A stretch of DNA of 64,000 bases from Antarcticimicrobium sediminis (GCF_004348975.1 NZ_SMFP01000016.1:1-64000); one strand, 5' to 3'. Positions 25,190 through 34,718 are shown, counted from the stretch's first letter. Program-made: numbers and translations. The notes: generated by a model from the sequence alone, not told the origin.

Positions 25190-26398
25190 ATGGACTTCAC
25201 CATTTCCCCCCGCGTCGAAGATTTTCGCGCCCGCATTGCCCGCTTTGTCGCTGACGATATCCTTCCTGTCGAAGCCCAGCCCGAGGCCTGGGATGCGCAT
25301 GGCAATATCGCCCATGACTGGATGGTGCCGCTGCGCGAAAAGGCCCGCGACGAAGGGCTTTGGTGTCTGCAGCTCAAATCCGAAACCGGCGGACAGGGAC
25401 TTGGCCGGGTCGGCATGGCAGTCTGTTACGAAGAGATGAACCGGTCGATCTTTGGTCCGGTGATCTTCAATGCGGCGGCGCCGGATGACGGTAACATGAT
25501 GGTGCTCGAACAGGCCGGAACGCCCGAGCAGAAAGAGCGTTGGCTTGACCCGATCGTGCGGGGCGATGCGCGCTCTTCCTTTGTTATGACCGAACCGCAT
25601 CCGGGCGGCGGATCCGATCCGGGAATGATGATCACCACGGCCAAGAAAAAAGGCGACAGCTATGTTATTCGCGGGCGTAAGTGGTTCATCACCGGCGCTG
25701 CGGATGCGGATCATTTCATCCTGCTAGCGCGCACTTCGGATGATCCTCGCCGGGGTCTTACGGCGTTTCTGCATCACCGCGACGAGCCGGGTTGGCGCAT
25801 CGACCGCCGCATCCCGATCATGGGCCCTGAAGAACATGGCGGTCATTGCGAATTGGTTTACGAGGATATGGAACTGCCCGCCGATCGCATCATCATGGGC
25901 GAGGGTATGGGGCTCAAAATTACCCAGATGCGCCTTGGCACAGCACGCCTGACGCATTGTATGCGCTGGCTTGGCCTTGCCAAGCGCTGCACCGAGATTG
26001 CGCAGGAATATGCCGCAAACCGGCATGGGTTCGGTGTCCGTCTGTCCGACCGGGAAAGCATCCAGATTAAGATGGGCGATCTGGCGATGGGGATCGAAAT
26101 AGGTCGTCTGCTGGTGATGAAGGCAGCTTGGGCGCTGGATCAGGGCCGCTTTGCAAAAAAGGAAGTGTCGATGGCCAAGATCCATGTGGCCAACCTTTTG
26201 CACAAGGCCGCCGATGTTGCGATCCAGATCAATGGCGCGAGGGGCTATTCGCAGGACACGGTTCTGGAGTGGATCTATCGCTACGCCCGTCAGGCCCGTC
26301 TGGTCGACGGGGCTGATGAGGTGCATCAGATGGTACTGAACCGACACCTTGGCGAGGAAGGCAGGGATTTCTGGACGTGGGATGTCGAGAACATCTGA
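25190..26398 (+). CDS. Acyl-CoA dehydrogenase, ACAD10/11-like
   Basis: This 402-residue FAD enzyme has the N-terminal helical domain, the FVMTEPHPGGGSDPGMM and KWFITGAADADHFI beta-domain motifs, and the NGARGYSQDTVLEWIYRYAR cofactor-binding region. Where most acyl-CoA dehydrogenases have a catalytic Glu in YEGTSE, this one reads LVDGADEVHQM, as in ACAD10/11. In that group the enzyme works with an APH-fold kinase on 4-hydroxyacyl-CoA. Such a kinase is encoded close downstream. It follows the SDR gene by 17 bases. Confidence 0.9.
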   Translation: MDFTISPRVEDFRARIARFVADDILPVEAQPEAWDAHGNIAHDWMVPLREKARDEGLWCLQLKSETGGQGLGRVGMAVCYEEMNRSIFGPVIFNAAAPDDGNMMVLEQAGTPEQKERWLDPIVRGDARSSFVMTEPHPGGGSDPGMMITTAKKKGDSYVIRGRKWFITGAADADHFILLARTSDDPRRGLTAFLHHRDEPGWRIDRRIPIMGPEEHGGHCELVYEDMELPADRIIMGEGMGLKITQMRLGTARLTHCMRWLGLAKRCTEIAQEYAANRHGFGVRLSDRESIQIKMGDLAMGIEIGRLLVMKAAWALDQGRFAKKEVSMAKIHVANLLHKAADVAIQINGARGYSQDTVLEWIYRYARQARLVDGADEVHQMVLNRHLGEEGRDFWTWDVENI

Positions 26399-26422
26399 AC
26401 CGTGGCTTTGGGAGGAGGCGCA

Positions 26423-26662
26423 ATGTTCAACGATCCATATCTGGCCGCCGGCGTGGCCAACTCGACGCCGATGATGCCGCTCGATCTGTTGGCGCGCGCG
26501 CTCGGCGTTCATGAAGCGCGTCCCGCTGAGGCAGGGCGCGAACATCTGGCGGGATTCAATCGCTCGAAGCGGTTTGGGGTCGGCGCATTACCGTACACCG
26601 CCACCGGAAAGTGTCAGACGTGCGTTTTGCGGGAGCGGGTCTGTCGGGGGGGATCGGCATGA
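26423..26662 (+). pseudogene. Acyl-CoA ligase with a large internal deletion (79 aa remain)
   Basis: The frame has a strong ribosome binding site (GGAGGAGG, 5 bases before ATG). It begins like an AMP-dependent acyl-CoA synthetase (STPMMPLDLLARALGVHEARPA), then jumps to the extreme C-terminus of the same family: [19 protein letters not shown], then [15 protein letters not shown], which contains the adenylation-domain Lys motif. Intact enzymes have some 450 more residues between these blocks. The stop overlaps the kinase start by four bases, so translation of this remnant may still feed the kinase gene. Confidence 0.72.
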
Positions 26663-27690
26663 GTGATCTGAACCTTGCCTCTCTGCGCGGCTGGTTGGCG
26701 GCGCGGTGGCCGGATGACGGGGATCTGCACACGCAGCGTATCAGCGGTGGACAATCGAACCCGACATGGTTCGTGACATGGGGCGACGTCCGGTTGGTGC
26801 TGCGCTGCAAGCCCTCCGGTCCGATCCTGCGTGGCGCGCATGCGATCGACCGCGAATACCGTGTCCAGAAAGCGCTGGCAGAGACCGGTGTTCCGGTGGC
26901 AAAAATGCTTTATTTTGAAGAGGATGCTGGTATCCTCGGTACTCCGTTCTACGTCATGGAACGGCTGGACGGACGGGTTTTCGCAGATTGCACCTTGCCA
27001 AGTCTGAGCGCCGGAGAACGGCGTGAGATCTACCTTGACATGGCGCGCACGTTGGCGCGGCTGCATGCGGTCCGCCCCGATGCGGTTGGGCTCGGCGATT
27101 TCGGCAAGCCGGGCAATTACTTTGCCCGCCAGATCGCGCGCTGGAGCAGGCAATACAACGCCTCCCTCGGCCCACGTATCCCCGATCTGGATTACCTGAT
27201 CGGATGGCTTCCCGCCAACATCCCGGAGGAGGACGGTGCGGTTTCGATCGCGCACGGTGATTTTCGCCTCGGCAATCTGATGATCCATCCGACCGAGCCG
27301 CGTGTCATCGCGGTGCTGGATTGGGAACTCTCCACCCTTGGCCATCCACTCGCCGATCTGGGGTATTGCGTGATGCCGTGGAATTCCTCGCCTGAGGAAT
27401 ATGGCGGATTGCTTGGCACCGATTGGGCCGACGGGGGGGTTCCATCGCAGAAAGATTTCGTCGCCGAATACTATGCCCATGCCGAGCCGACCGCGCCTTT
27501 GCGAGCCTTTCACATCGCCTTCGCGATGTTCCGCTTTGCCGTGATCTTCGTTGGGATCGCCGACCGCGCCCGATCCGGGAGCGCGGCCTCGTCCGAGGCT
27601 GCCAGCCTTGGCACGCTTGCGCCACGTTTCGCCGCCCGCGCCCGCGAGGTCATCGCGCGCGCTTCTTCCAGCACCGGAGTTACGTCATGA
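26659..27690 (+). CDS. APH-fold phosphotransferase (ACAD10/11 kinase-domain-like)
   Basis: This 343-residue aminoglycoside-phosphotransferase-fold protein has the ATP-binding entry [12 protein letters not shown], the lysine region [12 protein letters not shown], the catalytic loop [13 protein letters not shown] and the metal motif [18 protein letters not shown]. Proteins of this type fused or adjacent to ACAD10/11 phosphorylate 4-hydroxyacyl-CoA so that the dehydrogenase partner can eliminate phosphate. The start at 26659 lies in ATGA with the deleted ligase; its stop overlaps the TRAP gene likewise. Confidence 0.88.
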   Translation: MSDLNLASLRGWLAARWPDDGDLHTQRISGGQSNPTWFVTWGDVRLVLRCKPSGPILRGAHAIDREYRVQKALAETGVPVAKMLYFEEDAGILGTPFYVMERLDGRVFADCTLPSLSAGERREIYLDMARTLARLHAVRPDAVGLGDFGKPGNYFARQIARWSRQYNASLGPRIPDLDYLIGWLPANIPEEDGAVSIAHGDFRLGNLMIHPTEPRVIAVLDWELSTLGHPLADLGYCVMPWNSSPEEYGGLLGTDWADGGVPSQKDFVAEYYAHAEPTAPLRAFHIAFAMFRFAVIFVGIADRARSGSAASSEAASLGTLAPRFAARAREVIARASSSTGVTS

Positions 27691-28205
27691 TCCTTCTGAG
27701 ACTGATCGATGCGATCAATATCTTCATTGGAAAGGCTGTCAGTTTCCTCATTTGGGCGGGCATTATTGTGCTCTGCTTTGAGGTGGTGGCGCGCTATGGA
27801 TTCGGCCAGCCCACGCTTTGGGCGCATGGCTATACGCAGCGCATATTCGGCGCCTATTTCGTATTGGTCGGGGCGTATACGCTGATCAAGGGCGACCATG
27901 TGCGGGTGGATATTTTTCTCAACACCCGCTCGCCGCGCATCAATGCGGCGCTCGATCTTTTCAACTGTGCCTTTCTGATCCTCTGGGGTCTGGTTCTAAC
28001 GCGCGAGGGCTGGCTTCTCTTCGAGGATGCGTGGTCGTTCAACGAACTTGACGACAGCGCGCTCGGCCACCCGATGTGGCCGATCAAGCTCTCACTGTTT
28101 TTAGGCGCATTGCTAATCACCGCGCAGGGGGTCGCCGAAGCAATCCGATCGATCATTCTGATCATCAATCCTTGCGCGGACGTCAAGCGGAGTGAACTGG
28201 CATGA
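27687..28205 (+). CDS. dctQ: TRAP transporter small permease (DctQ)
   Basis: This 172-residue membrane protein has four transmembrane segments and the DctQ-type pattern [18 protein letters not shown], then [12 protein letters not shown]. The start at 27687 overlaps the kinase stop (ATGA), and the stop overlaps the dctM start in the same way. DctQ bridges the large permease and the periplasmic receptor. Confidence 0.92.
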   Translation: MILLRLIDAINIFIGKAVSFLIWAGIIVLCFEVVARYGFGQPTLWAHGYTQRIFGAYFVLVGAYTLIKGDHVRVDIFLNTRSPRINAALDLFNCAFLILWGLVLTREGWLLFEDAWSFNELDDSALGHPMWPIKLSLFLGALLITAQGVAEAIRSIILIINPCADVKRSELA

Positions 28206-29506
28206 CCCCTGAACTTTTGACCATCGGCATGTTTGGCCTTTTGCTTGTCTCGATCATCGCAGGGGTGTCGTTGTCTTTCGCCATGGGCGGCACCGCGGTG
28301 GTTTTCGGTCTGCTCATGTTCGGGCAGAATGGGATGTATTCCATCGTGTCCACGATGTTTGGCAGCATGTGGTCGATCCTTCTTTCGGCGGTGCCGCTTT
28401 TCGTTTTCATTGGCGTGGCGCTGGCCAAGTCGCGCATCGCAAACGATCTATACCACGCGTTCTACCTGTGGTCGGGTCGGACGCCGGGCGGCTTGCTGCT
28501 TGGCACTTCGGGATTTGCGGCGACCCTGTCCGCTATGACCGGCAGCTGCGCCGCATCGACCGTAACGACTGGGCTGGTAGGCATCCCGGCAATGGATAAG
28601 CGCGGATATGACCGCAGCTTCGTTCTGGGCACGATCGGAGCATCGGGAACGCTGGGCATCATGATCCCGCCGTCGATCACGCTGATCCTGATTGGGATGC
28701 AAACGGGCCAATCCGTGGGGCGGCTGTTCATGGGCGGACTGGTCGCGGGCCTGCTGCTTCTGGCAGTTTTCATCATCTATGTCGGCGTTCGTGCGCGCAT
28801 GTCACCTGAACTCGCACCCGGCGCAGATTTCCGCGCCCCAATGGCTGAACGGGTCGGCGCGCTGAAATCGGTAATACTTCCGCTCATTATCATTCTTTCT
28901 GTGTTGATCTCGATCTTTGCCGGGATAGCCACCCCGACCGAGGCGGCCGCCGTGGGGGCTGCGTTTGTGGTCCTGTCGGTTGCGATCCGCGGAGAGTTGA
29001 GCTTCAAGTATATCTGCGAGGTCAGTCATGCGACCGCCACCATGACCGGCATGGTGATCTGGATTGTGTTCGGGGCTTCGGCGTTTATCGCCATCTATGG
29101 CGGCGGCGGCGGCACGGCCTTCATGACCGGCGCTCTGGCGGGAATGGACGTGCATCCTCTGGTGATGATCCTGATCATGCAGGTGGTCACCCTGGTGCTG
29201 GGAATGTTCCTCGATCCGATCGGGATCATTCTGCTGGTGTTGCCGATCTTCTTTCCCATCGTCATCCAGTTGGGCTTTGATCCGATCTGGTTCTGCATTC
29301 TGTTCCAGTTGAACCTTTGCATCGGGTACATCTCGCCACCCTTCGGTTACAACTTGTTCTATCTAAAAAGCCTGAGCCCTTCGACGCCGATCACCGGGAT
29401 CTACCGTGCCGTGACGCCGTTTCTGATCCTGATGCTGATCACTGGGGCTCTGATCTTTTTGGTCCCTGAGACCATCACCACATTCACTGACATTCCGTCG
29501 CAGTGA
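28202..29506 (+). CDS. dctM: TRAP transporter large permease (DctM)
   Basis: This 434-residue protein has the expected 12 or so membrane segments. It shows the DctM signatures AATLSAMTGSCAASTVTTGL, GASGTLGIMIPPSITLILIG and FLDPIGIILLVLPIFFPIV. Together with DctQ it drives sodium-dependent uptake of an organic acid. Order Q-M-P is as in known TRAP loci. Confidence 0.95.
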   Translation: MTPELLTIGMFGLLLVSIIAGVSLSFAMGGTAVVFGLLMFGQNGMYSIVSTMFGSMWSILLSAVPLFVFIGVALAKSRIANDLYHAFYLWSGRTPGGLLLGTSGFAATLSAMTGSCAASTVTTGLVGIPAMDKRGYDRSFVLGTIGASGTLGIMIPPSITLILIGMQTGQSVGRLFMGGLVAGLLLLAVFIIYVGVRARMSPELAPGADFRAPMAERVGALKSVILPLIIILSVLISIFAGIATPTEAAAVGAAFVVLSVAIRGELSFKYICEVSHATATMTGMVIWIVFGASAFIAIYGGGGGTAFMTGALAGMDVHPLVMILIMQVVTLVLGMFLDPIGIILLVLPIFFPIVIQLGFDPIWFCILFQLNLCIGYISPPFGYNLFYLKSLSPSTPITGIYRAVTPFLILMLITGALIFLVPETITTFTDIPSQ

Positions 29507-29540
29507 CGCATCAAGACCCAACCCAGAGGAGGAGACGACC

Positions 29541-30590
29541 ATGACTATCAAAACGAAACCAATGTCCCGCCGTGGCTTCTTTGCTGCCAGCGCCGGTGCC
29601 GCCGCCGCGACAACACTTGCTGCGCCGCCCGCGATTGCGCAAGGTGGCATTACTTGGCGGATGCAAACCCATTGGCCGACCGGCAACTGGTATTACGAAG
29701 ATGTATTCGTGAAGTTCTGCAACCGCGTCACCGAAGCCACCGGTGGTGAGCTAACGATCACGCCGGTGCAGAACAACGGTATCGTGCCGACCGGGGAAGT
29801 CCTGAACGCCGTGCGTCGCGGACTGCTGGAAAGCGCTTTCATCTATCCCGCTTACTGGATCGGCCGGATGCCGGTTGCAGGACATCTGAACGGCTATATC
29901 GGAGCTTGGGACCGCCACGAGGAAATGCACGCCTTCTTCTATGAGATGGGTGCGCTCGACGTTATCCGCGAAGCCTATGCGGAGCAGGGTGTCTACCAGG
30001 CCGGCCCGGTGTCCTATGCGGGTCTTACGCTGTATTCCAACAAGCCGCTGATCACGACCGAGGACTTTTCGGGCTGGCGGGTGCGCTCGACCGGGGCTGC
30101 GGCACTGGTCTTTGCCAAGATGGGAGCGGCGCCAGTGTCGATCCCGGGCGGCGAACTCTATCAGGCTCTGCAAACCGGCGTTGTTGAAGGCGCGCATTGG
30201 GGATCCACCTCGACCGGCTGGGGCATGAACTTCCAGGAAGTGAACAAGTACATCATCGAACCGGACCTGTTGGGCCACCTCAACGGTGAAGTTATGGTGG
30301 GTCTCAAACAGTGGAACCAGCTTGGCGATGACTTGAAGGCCACGTTCAACGAGATTGTACGCGCCACTTCGGCAGATGCCTCGGCGCATTTCTTGTATCA
30401 GGATTTGCTGCGCAAACAGGATTTTACCGACATGGGAGGTGAACTTGTCCAACTTGACCAGCAGGCACAGGACAATTTGCGTCGCTATTCATTGGAAGTG
30501 GTCGACGATTTCTCGGCGCAGGACCCCAAGTATTGCGGTCGCGTTGGGGCGATGCTGCATGAGTTCCTCAAGGTGACCGGGCGCGCCTGA
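29541..30590 (+). CDS. dctP: TRAP transporter substrate-binding protein (DctP family)
   Basis: This 349-residue periplasmic receptor has a Tat-type signal (MSRRGFFAASAGAAAATTLA, with cleavage after PAIAQ). The family core follows: WRMQTHWPTGNWYYE, GGELTITPVQNNG and the carboxylate-binding region WRVRSTGAAALVFAKMGAAP, VSIPGGELYQALQTGVVEGAH. It resembles TakP-type receptors for keto or hydroxy acids. AGGAGG lies upstream of the start. A strong terminator follows the gene. Confidence 0.92.
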   Translation: MTIKTKPMSRRGFFAASAGAAAATTLAAPPAIAQGGITWRMQTHWPTGNWYYEDVFVKFCNRVTEATGGELTITPVQNNGIVPTGEVLNAVRRGLLESAFIYPAYWIGRMPVAGHLNGYIGAWDRHEEMHAFFYEMGALDVIREAYAEQGVYQAGPVSYAGLTLYSNKPLITTEDFSGWRVRSTGAAALVFAKMGAAPVSIPGGELYQALQTGVVEGAHWGSTSTGWGMNFQEVNKYIIEPDLLGHLNGEVMVGLKQWNQLGDDLKATFNEIVRATSADASAHFLYQDLLRKQDFTDMGGELVQLDQQAQDNLRRYSLEVVDDFSAQDPKYCGRVGAMLHEFLKVTGRA

Positions 30591-30610
30591 TTGGCGAGTT
30601 GCTTACCCCC

Positions 30611-30645
30611 GGCAGCGCCACATGGACTGTGGCGCTGCCATTTTA
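30611..30645 (+). terminator. Rho-independent terminator after dctP
   Basis: GGCAGCGCCAC-atggact-GTGGCGCTGCC gives a perfect 11-bp GC-rich stem with a 7-base loop, followed by ATTTTACTT. It should end the SDR-to-dctP transcript and separate it from the quinone oxidoreductase gene. Confidence 0.85.
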
Positions 30646-30674
30646 CTTGAAATAGACCTCCAAAGGCGAGCCAG

Positions 30675-31664
30675 ATGCAGAGACCCACCCAGATGACCGT
30701 TGTTGAAATCTCGCAATATGGCGGGCCGGAGGTGCTTAAACCTGCAACCGCACCGGTTCCCGAGCCCGGCCCGGGGCAGATCTTGATCCGCGTCGCCTAT
30801 GCTGGTGTGAACCGCCCTGATGCGCTGCAACGCGCTGGGAATTACGCACCGCCTGCCGATGCCTCACCGCTGCCAGGGCTGGAGGCGTCTGGACACGTCG
30901 CGGCGATCGGCGAAGGTGTGACCCGCTGGGCGGTGGGCGATGCTGTAACCGCGCTATTGCCCGGTGGCGGCTATGCCGAATATGCGGTGACTGACGCGGC
31001 TCATGCGTTGCCGGTACCAGAGGGCATGTCGATGGACCGTGCAGCTGCGCTCTGCGAGACAGCTTTCACTGTCTGGACGAACGTGTTCATGCGGGGCGGT
31101 CTGCAGGCCGGAGAGCGTTTTCTCGTGCATGGAGGATCGTCCGGCATCGGCACCATGGCCATCCAACTGGCCACGCTGCATGGCGCGCGTGTGTTCGCGA
31201 CCGCAGGGTCGGCCGAAAAATGCGAAGCCTGTCTTGGTCTGGGAGCCGAGAGAGCTTTGAACTACCGCGACGTCGATTTCGTCGAAGCTATGAAGGCTGA
31301 GGGCGGCGCGGATCTTATCCTCGATATGGTTGGGGGATCATATATCCCGCGCAATCTCGATGCGCTGGCAAATGACGGCCGCCTTGTGCAGATCGCGTTC
31401 CTGCAAGGTTCAACGGTCGAGTTGAACATGACGCAGGTAATGACCCGTCGCCTGACGATCACGGGATCGACCCTGCGCCCGCAATCGTCGGTCGCCAAGG
31501 CCGCAATCGCACGCGCCTTGGAGGACAAGGTCTGGCCGCATCTTGTCTCGGGCCGCATTGGTCCGGTGATGGACAGTGAATTCGCGCTCACCGACGCGTC
31601 CAAAGCCCATGCGCGAATGGAAGGTTCTCTCCATATTGGAAAAGTGGTTCTGAAAGTCTCCTGA
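30675..31664 (+). CDS. NAD(P)H:quinone oxidoreductase (zeta-crystallin/PIG3-like)
   Basis: This 329-residue zinc-free medium-chain reductase has GYAEYAVTDAAHALPVPEGM, the cofactor motif VHGGSSGIGTMAIQLA, and the final HIGKVVLKV motif of the quinone oxidoreductase group. MTVVEIS at 30693 is an alternative start. It follows the TRAP genes after a terminator and may be read through from them or from its own promoter. Its role with this substrate is unclear; reduction of an enoyl or quinone intermediate is possible. Confidence 0.88.
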   Translation: MQRPTQMTVVEISQYGGPEVLKPATAPVPEPGPGQILIRVAYAGVNRPDALQRAGNYAPPADASPLPGLEASGHVAAIGEGVTRWAVGDAVTALLPGGGYAEYAVTDAAHALPVPEGMSMDRAAALCETAFTVWTNVFMRGGLQAGERFLVHGGSSGIGTMAIQLATLHGARVFATAGSAEKCEACLGLGAERALNYRDVDFVEAMKAEGGADLILDMVGGSYIPRNLDALANDGRLVQIAFLQGSTVELNMTQVMTRRLTITGSTLRPQSSVAKAAIARALEDKVWPHLVSGRIGPVMDSEFALTDASKAHARMEGSLHIGKVVLKVS

Positions 31665-32180
31665 CGCTACAAAGATAGCCCTTTGCGGCACTACCAATTG
31701 TGCAAGAGGTTTCTGGGTTCCTGAGATGCAAGGCTTTTGCCCGAAGGCTACCCGCGAAATGAACGGGTTGTTCCGGCGCGCGCAGCCCTCCGAACACGTC
31801 ATGATCCAGCGGGCTGGACACGCCCCTCTCGGCGGAATGCGCGCTCTCGGCCGCCTAGCTCAGGTCCCAGATGGGAGAACTCGGCACCTTCACGGTCAGC
31901 AGCACCTCCACCAACTCCGCGCCCGAAAAGTCGAAGCTTCAACCTGATTATCCGTCACAGGATTGACCCTGTGGGCCAATGCGCCATGGCACGCGCCAGC
32001 TAGCCGTCCTTCGGGTGTGCCAGATGCACCGAAAAGCCTCTTTCTGTGGACAGGGCAGTGTCCTCGAGGATACCGGATCCATCCTGTTGCAGTGGTTCTG
32101 CGGAATGGCCATGGGCAGATTCCGGTATACTTTTGTTAACCATATCTTGGGACACTCGAGCGATAGCGGTGGGGGCCGGC
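31665..32180. other. Gene-free stretch
   Basis: No recognisable gene, IS fragment or RNA was found. Open frames on both strands are short and overlap in ways typical of noncoding GC-rich DNA. It separates the organic-acid cassette from the recombinase region and may be the boundary of an acquired segment. Confidence 0.4.
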
Positions 32181-32387
32181 ATGTCGATTGATGATAAGGA
32201 GCCCGTGGAGATTCACAGGATCTCTACGAAGGTACTGTTGAACGCACTGGCGGAGGCCCAGACGGCGAAAGAGGCGCATTTGCGCCGTCTCGGTATCGCC
32301 GTGCTCGGCGATTTCGATGCGGGCGGTTCGTCCCGCAGGTGTTTGAAACTTGAATCTGACCAGACCGATCAAGCGGAAACAGACTAG
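32181..32387 (+). CDS. Small hypothetical protein (68 aa)
   Basis: The frame MSIDDKEPVEIHRISTKVLL then NALAEAQTAKEAHLRRLGIA encodes an acidic N-terminus and a basic amphipathic helix, with a polar tail. A G-rich stretch precedes the ATG. The family was not recognised. It is next to the recombinase gene, but convergent with it. Confidence 0.4.
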   Translation: MSIDDKEPVEIHRISTKVLLNALAEAQTAKEAHLRRLGIAVLGDFDAGGSSRRCLKLESDQTDQAETD

Positions 32388-32487
32388 GGTTTTGGCTCGG
32401 TGGCCAAGTCTACCGTACTACCAAAATTTAGGGTCACTGGTTCAGCAGGCTGTCCTTTGTCGATGAGGTATTTGCTGCGGCTGTCGG

Positions 32488-33984
32488 TCAGTCGCGCCGA
32501 GGAGCCTCGCGTGATCGCGCTTGCTTCGGCACCGGGTTATGCTTCTGTCGCGGGACCAATGGGGCATCGATGCGAAGGATCTGTGTTGTACGGAGGCATG
32601 GTCGGGTGCGGGCCTGGTTGGCCGCACCGTATACCGATCCGGTCCGCGTACTCACATGACCGAGCAGGCGGGCAAGATCTTCCCGTGCCAGTCCCGCAGC
32701 CTTGGCGCCGGCAGCGAGGGCATGCCGGAACAGATATGGTGTGACCCGCGCCTGCAAACGTGGAAAAGCGGCCTTTCCGATCCGTGCGACGCGCTTGTCG
32801 AGACCCGCAAGCGCGGGGTGCCGCCTGCCATACAAGGGAGCATGTGCGGCGCGCGGCGTCAGCTGCCAGCGTGCTTGGGAAGAATCCCCGTTCATATCCC
32901 ACTGCGGGGCGCCAACCGGTTGCAGCCCGGAGCTAAGCCGTGCGTGCAGCCAGCACGTTTCCGGCGTGCGACAGGCCAGAACAAGCTTGCGCCAGGGTTG
33001 GCCCTTGAGATGACGCTCCGGATTGAGCGGTGTGACCTGAGGGGATGTGAACAGCGCGGGCTGCTGATTGGGAAGGGAAGCGAGATCGGTGACCTTGGCG
33101 CCATTGAGCCCGATTCCTAGCAGATCCTGCCCTTCCGCCCGCGTTGCCAGGATCGTGATGCCATCGGGATGGACCAGTTCCGCGGGCCGGCAGCCGGTCA
33201 TCATCAACAGCGCGATCATAATCCGCGTGCCCGTGTCAAGCCCGCTGTCATGTCTCACGGCCTGTTGCCACAACGCGCTGCGCCAGTCGAAACTAGGGTT
33301 TGTCTTTCGCCGGGTTCGTTCGAGTCTTGTGAGGGCAGCCAGCGCACTGCGTTTGGATCGGCTTCTGCGGTCTGGCTCCGCCGTTCCGGTCTTCCACCCT
33401 GCTGTGTTCTGAAGCCGTCGGCCATGGGGATCGGGGGGGGTTTCCATTAGAAAGCGTGCTGCCCTAGCAAGCTCGGCTAGAACACCGTCCGGAACCGTGT
33501 CGAGATATGTGCCCGGTAGACTGCCATCAGTCGCATGTGGCAGGAGGTGCATTCGGACGGCGCGATGCAGCAGATTCCGCTCTGTCTTGTTCGCAAGCGC
33601 CCGGTAGAGTGCTCGCAAGAACACCGACAGGTGTAGATCTACGAGATAGGCGGCGTATCGCGTGAGCGCGGATCGGGCACCTTGCCGTGTGTTCGGCGAT
33701 GCCCAGTCGTCACCCCGGCACCGGCGCCGAAAAGCCTCAAAGGGATCGTGCGGCGCTGTCTTTGCGAGATGATCGACAACACGCATATACTTTGTCCAGG
33801 TTCCACTCGCGACGAGCGATGCCCGCGCCCGAACTGACTCGCATTCGCGGGCCGCGCGAAACGCGGCCAGGATCACTGGCAACGATAGACAGTTCAAATC
33901 GGGCTCAGGCAGATCGGACCTGCCGGTTTCCGACACGAGCGACACGATCCCGGCGGAATTGCGGAGTATCACGCTTCGCATCAC
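32488..33984 (-). CDS. Tyrosine-type site-specific recombinase/integrase
   Basis: This 498-residue protein has the catalytic blocks of the phage-integrase family in its C-terminal half: box I Arg in MIALLMMTGCRPAELV, box II in TPYLFRHALAAGAKAAGL, and LARLLGHVSTRTGSVYG with the nucleophile Tyr. The usual first His of box II (HxxR) is Tyr here. The N-terminal 200 residues would bind the core site (GTWTKYMRVVDHLAK...). Such enzymes are common on Rhodobacterales plasmids, where they resolve multimers or move islands. A recognition site was not identified. Confidence 0.82.
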   Translation of the reverse strand: MMRSVILRNSAGIVSLVSETGRSDLPEPDLNCLSLPVILAAFRAARECESVRARASLVASGTWTKYMRVVDHLAKTAPHDPFEAFRRRCRGDDWASPNTRQGARSALTRYAAYLVDLHLSVFLRALYRALANKTERNLLHRAVRMHLLPHATDGSLPGTYLDTVPDGVLAELARAARFLMETPPDPHGRRLQNTAGWKTGTAEPDRRSRSKRSALAALTRLERTRRKTNPSFDWRSALWQQAVRHDSGLDTGTRIMIALLMMTGCRPAELVHPDGITILATRAEGQDLLGIGLNGAKVTDLASLPNQQPALFTSPQVTPLNPERHLKGQPWRKLVLACRTPETCWLHARLSSGLQPVGAPQWDMNGDSSQARWQLTPRAAHAPLYGRRHPALAGLDKRVARIGKAAFPRLQARVTPYLFRHALAAGAKAAGLAREDLARLLGHVSTRTGSVYGAANQARTRPCLRTTQILRIDAPLVPRQKHNPVPKQARSREAPRRD

Positions 33985-34153
33985 GGCAACCTCCGGCTGC
34001 GATGTGGAAGATCCTGATCGGCAAGGGGGAAAGTTTCCCGAGTTGTTCTATGAGACGCCCTCTCACGTGCACGTTCCATTGTGCACTTCGATCTGGAAAT
34101 GCTGGGTCCCAGCGTAGTGTTCACCCATCTGGCCGAGGTGAGAAAACGCCACA

Positions 34154-34648
34154 TCATGACGATACGTTTTCCGCTTCGCCGCGCATCGTAAGGAGCCAGC
34201 CGTGTTCCGGAAGCACAGCTTCCAGCTGGAACAGGTGGAAGGAAAACCGGCCCAACAGGAAGGTTTGCTCTCCGCGCCAGTGTGGCATGTCACTGATCAC
34301 ATCATACACCCGATACAAGGGGACAGCATTATACACGCCGGGCAACATGAGCCCGTGGTAGTCGAGCTCGAAATGCGCAGACCTGGCGGTGTCATCGCGA
34401 GAGAAAGCTGGCGCGAGGATCTCCCGCACCCGGACCTCGAGGGCTCGCCCCGCGAGACCGAAAACGGATCGGCCCCGGAGCGATAGGCCGTCATGGGCCC
34501 TTGCTCGAGACGGTTTCATCGAAACAAACAACACAGGCTCCATTAACCCGGCCAATGCCAGGGCCTCGGCGCGTCGCCTGTATGTATCCTGTCCTAGCTT
34601 TCGCCTTGTGGGATTATTTTCTGATGTCCGTTGTGCGTGATGATCCAT
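34154..34648 (-). CDS. Hypothetical protein (164 aa)
   Basis: The family was not recognised. The start at 34648 (MDHHAQRTSENNPTRRKLGQ) has AGGAG about 9 bases upstream. The first 40 residues are basic. The rest looks like a compact beta-rich domain (GRALEVRVREILAPAF, HFELDYHGLMLPGVYNAVPL). It lies between the recombinase gene and an IS6 copy. Confidence 0.5.
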   Translation of the reverse strand: MDHHAQRTSENNPTRRKLGQDTYRRRAEALALAGLMEPVLFVSMKPSRARAHDGLSLRGRSVFGLAGRALEVRVREILAPAFSRDDTARSAHFELDYHGLMLPGVYNAVPLYRVYDVISDMPHWRGEQTFLLGRFSFHLFQLEAVLPEHGWLLTMRGEAENVSS

Positions 34649-34718
34649 CTGCTTGGCTCCTGTTTGACAAGCAGATGGGCGGCGAAAATTACGCAAACGC
34701 TAAAGCAAGCCGGGTTGC

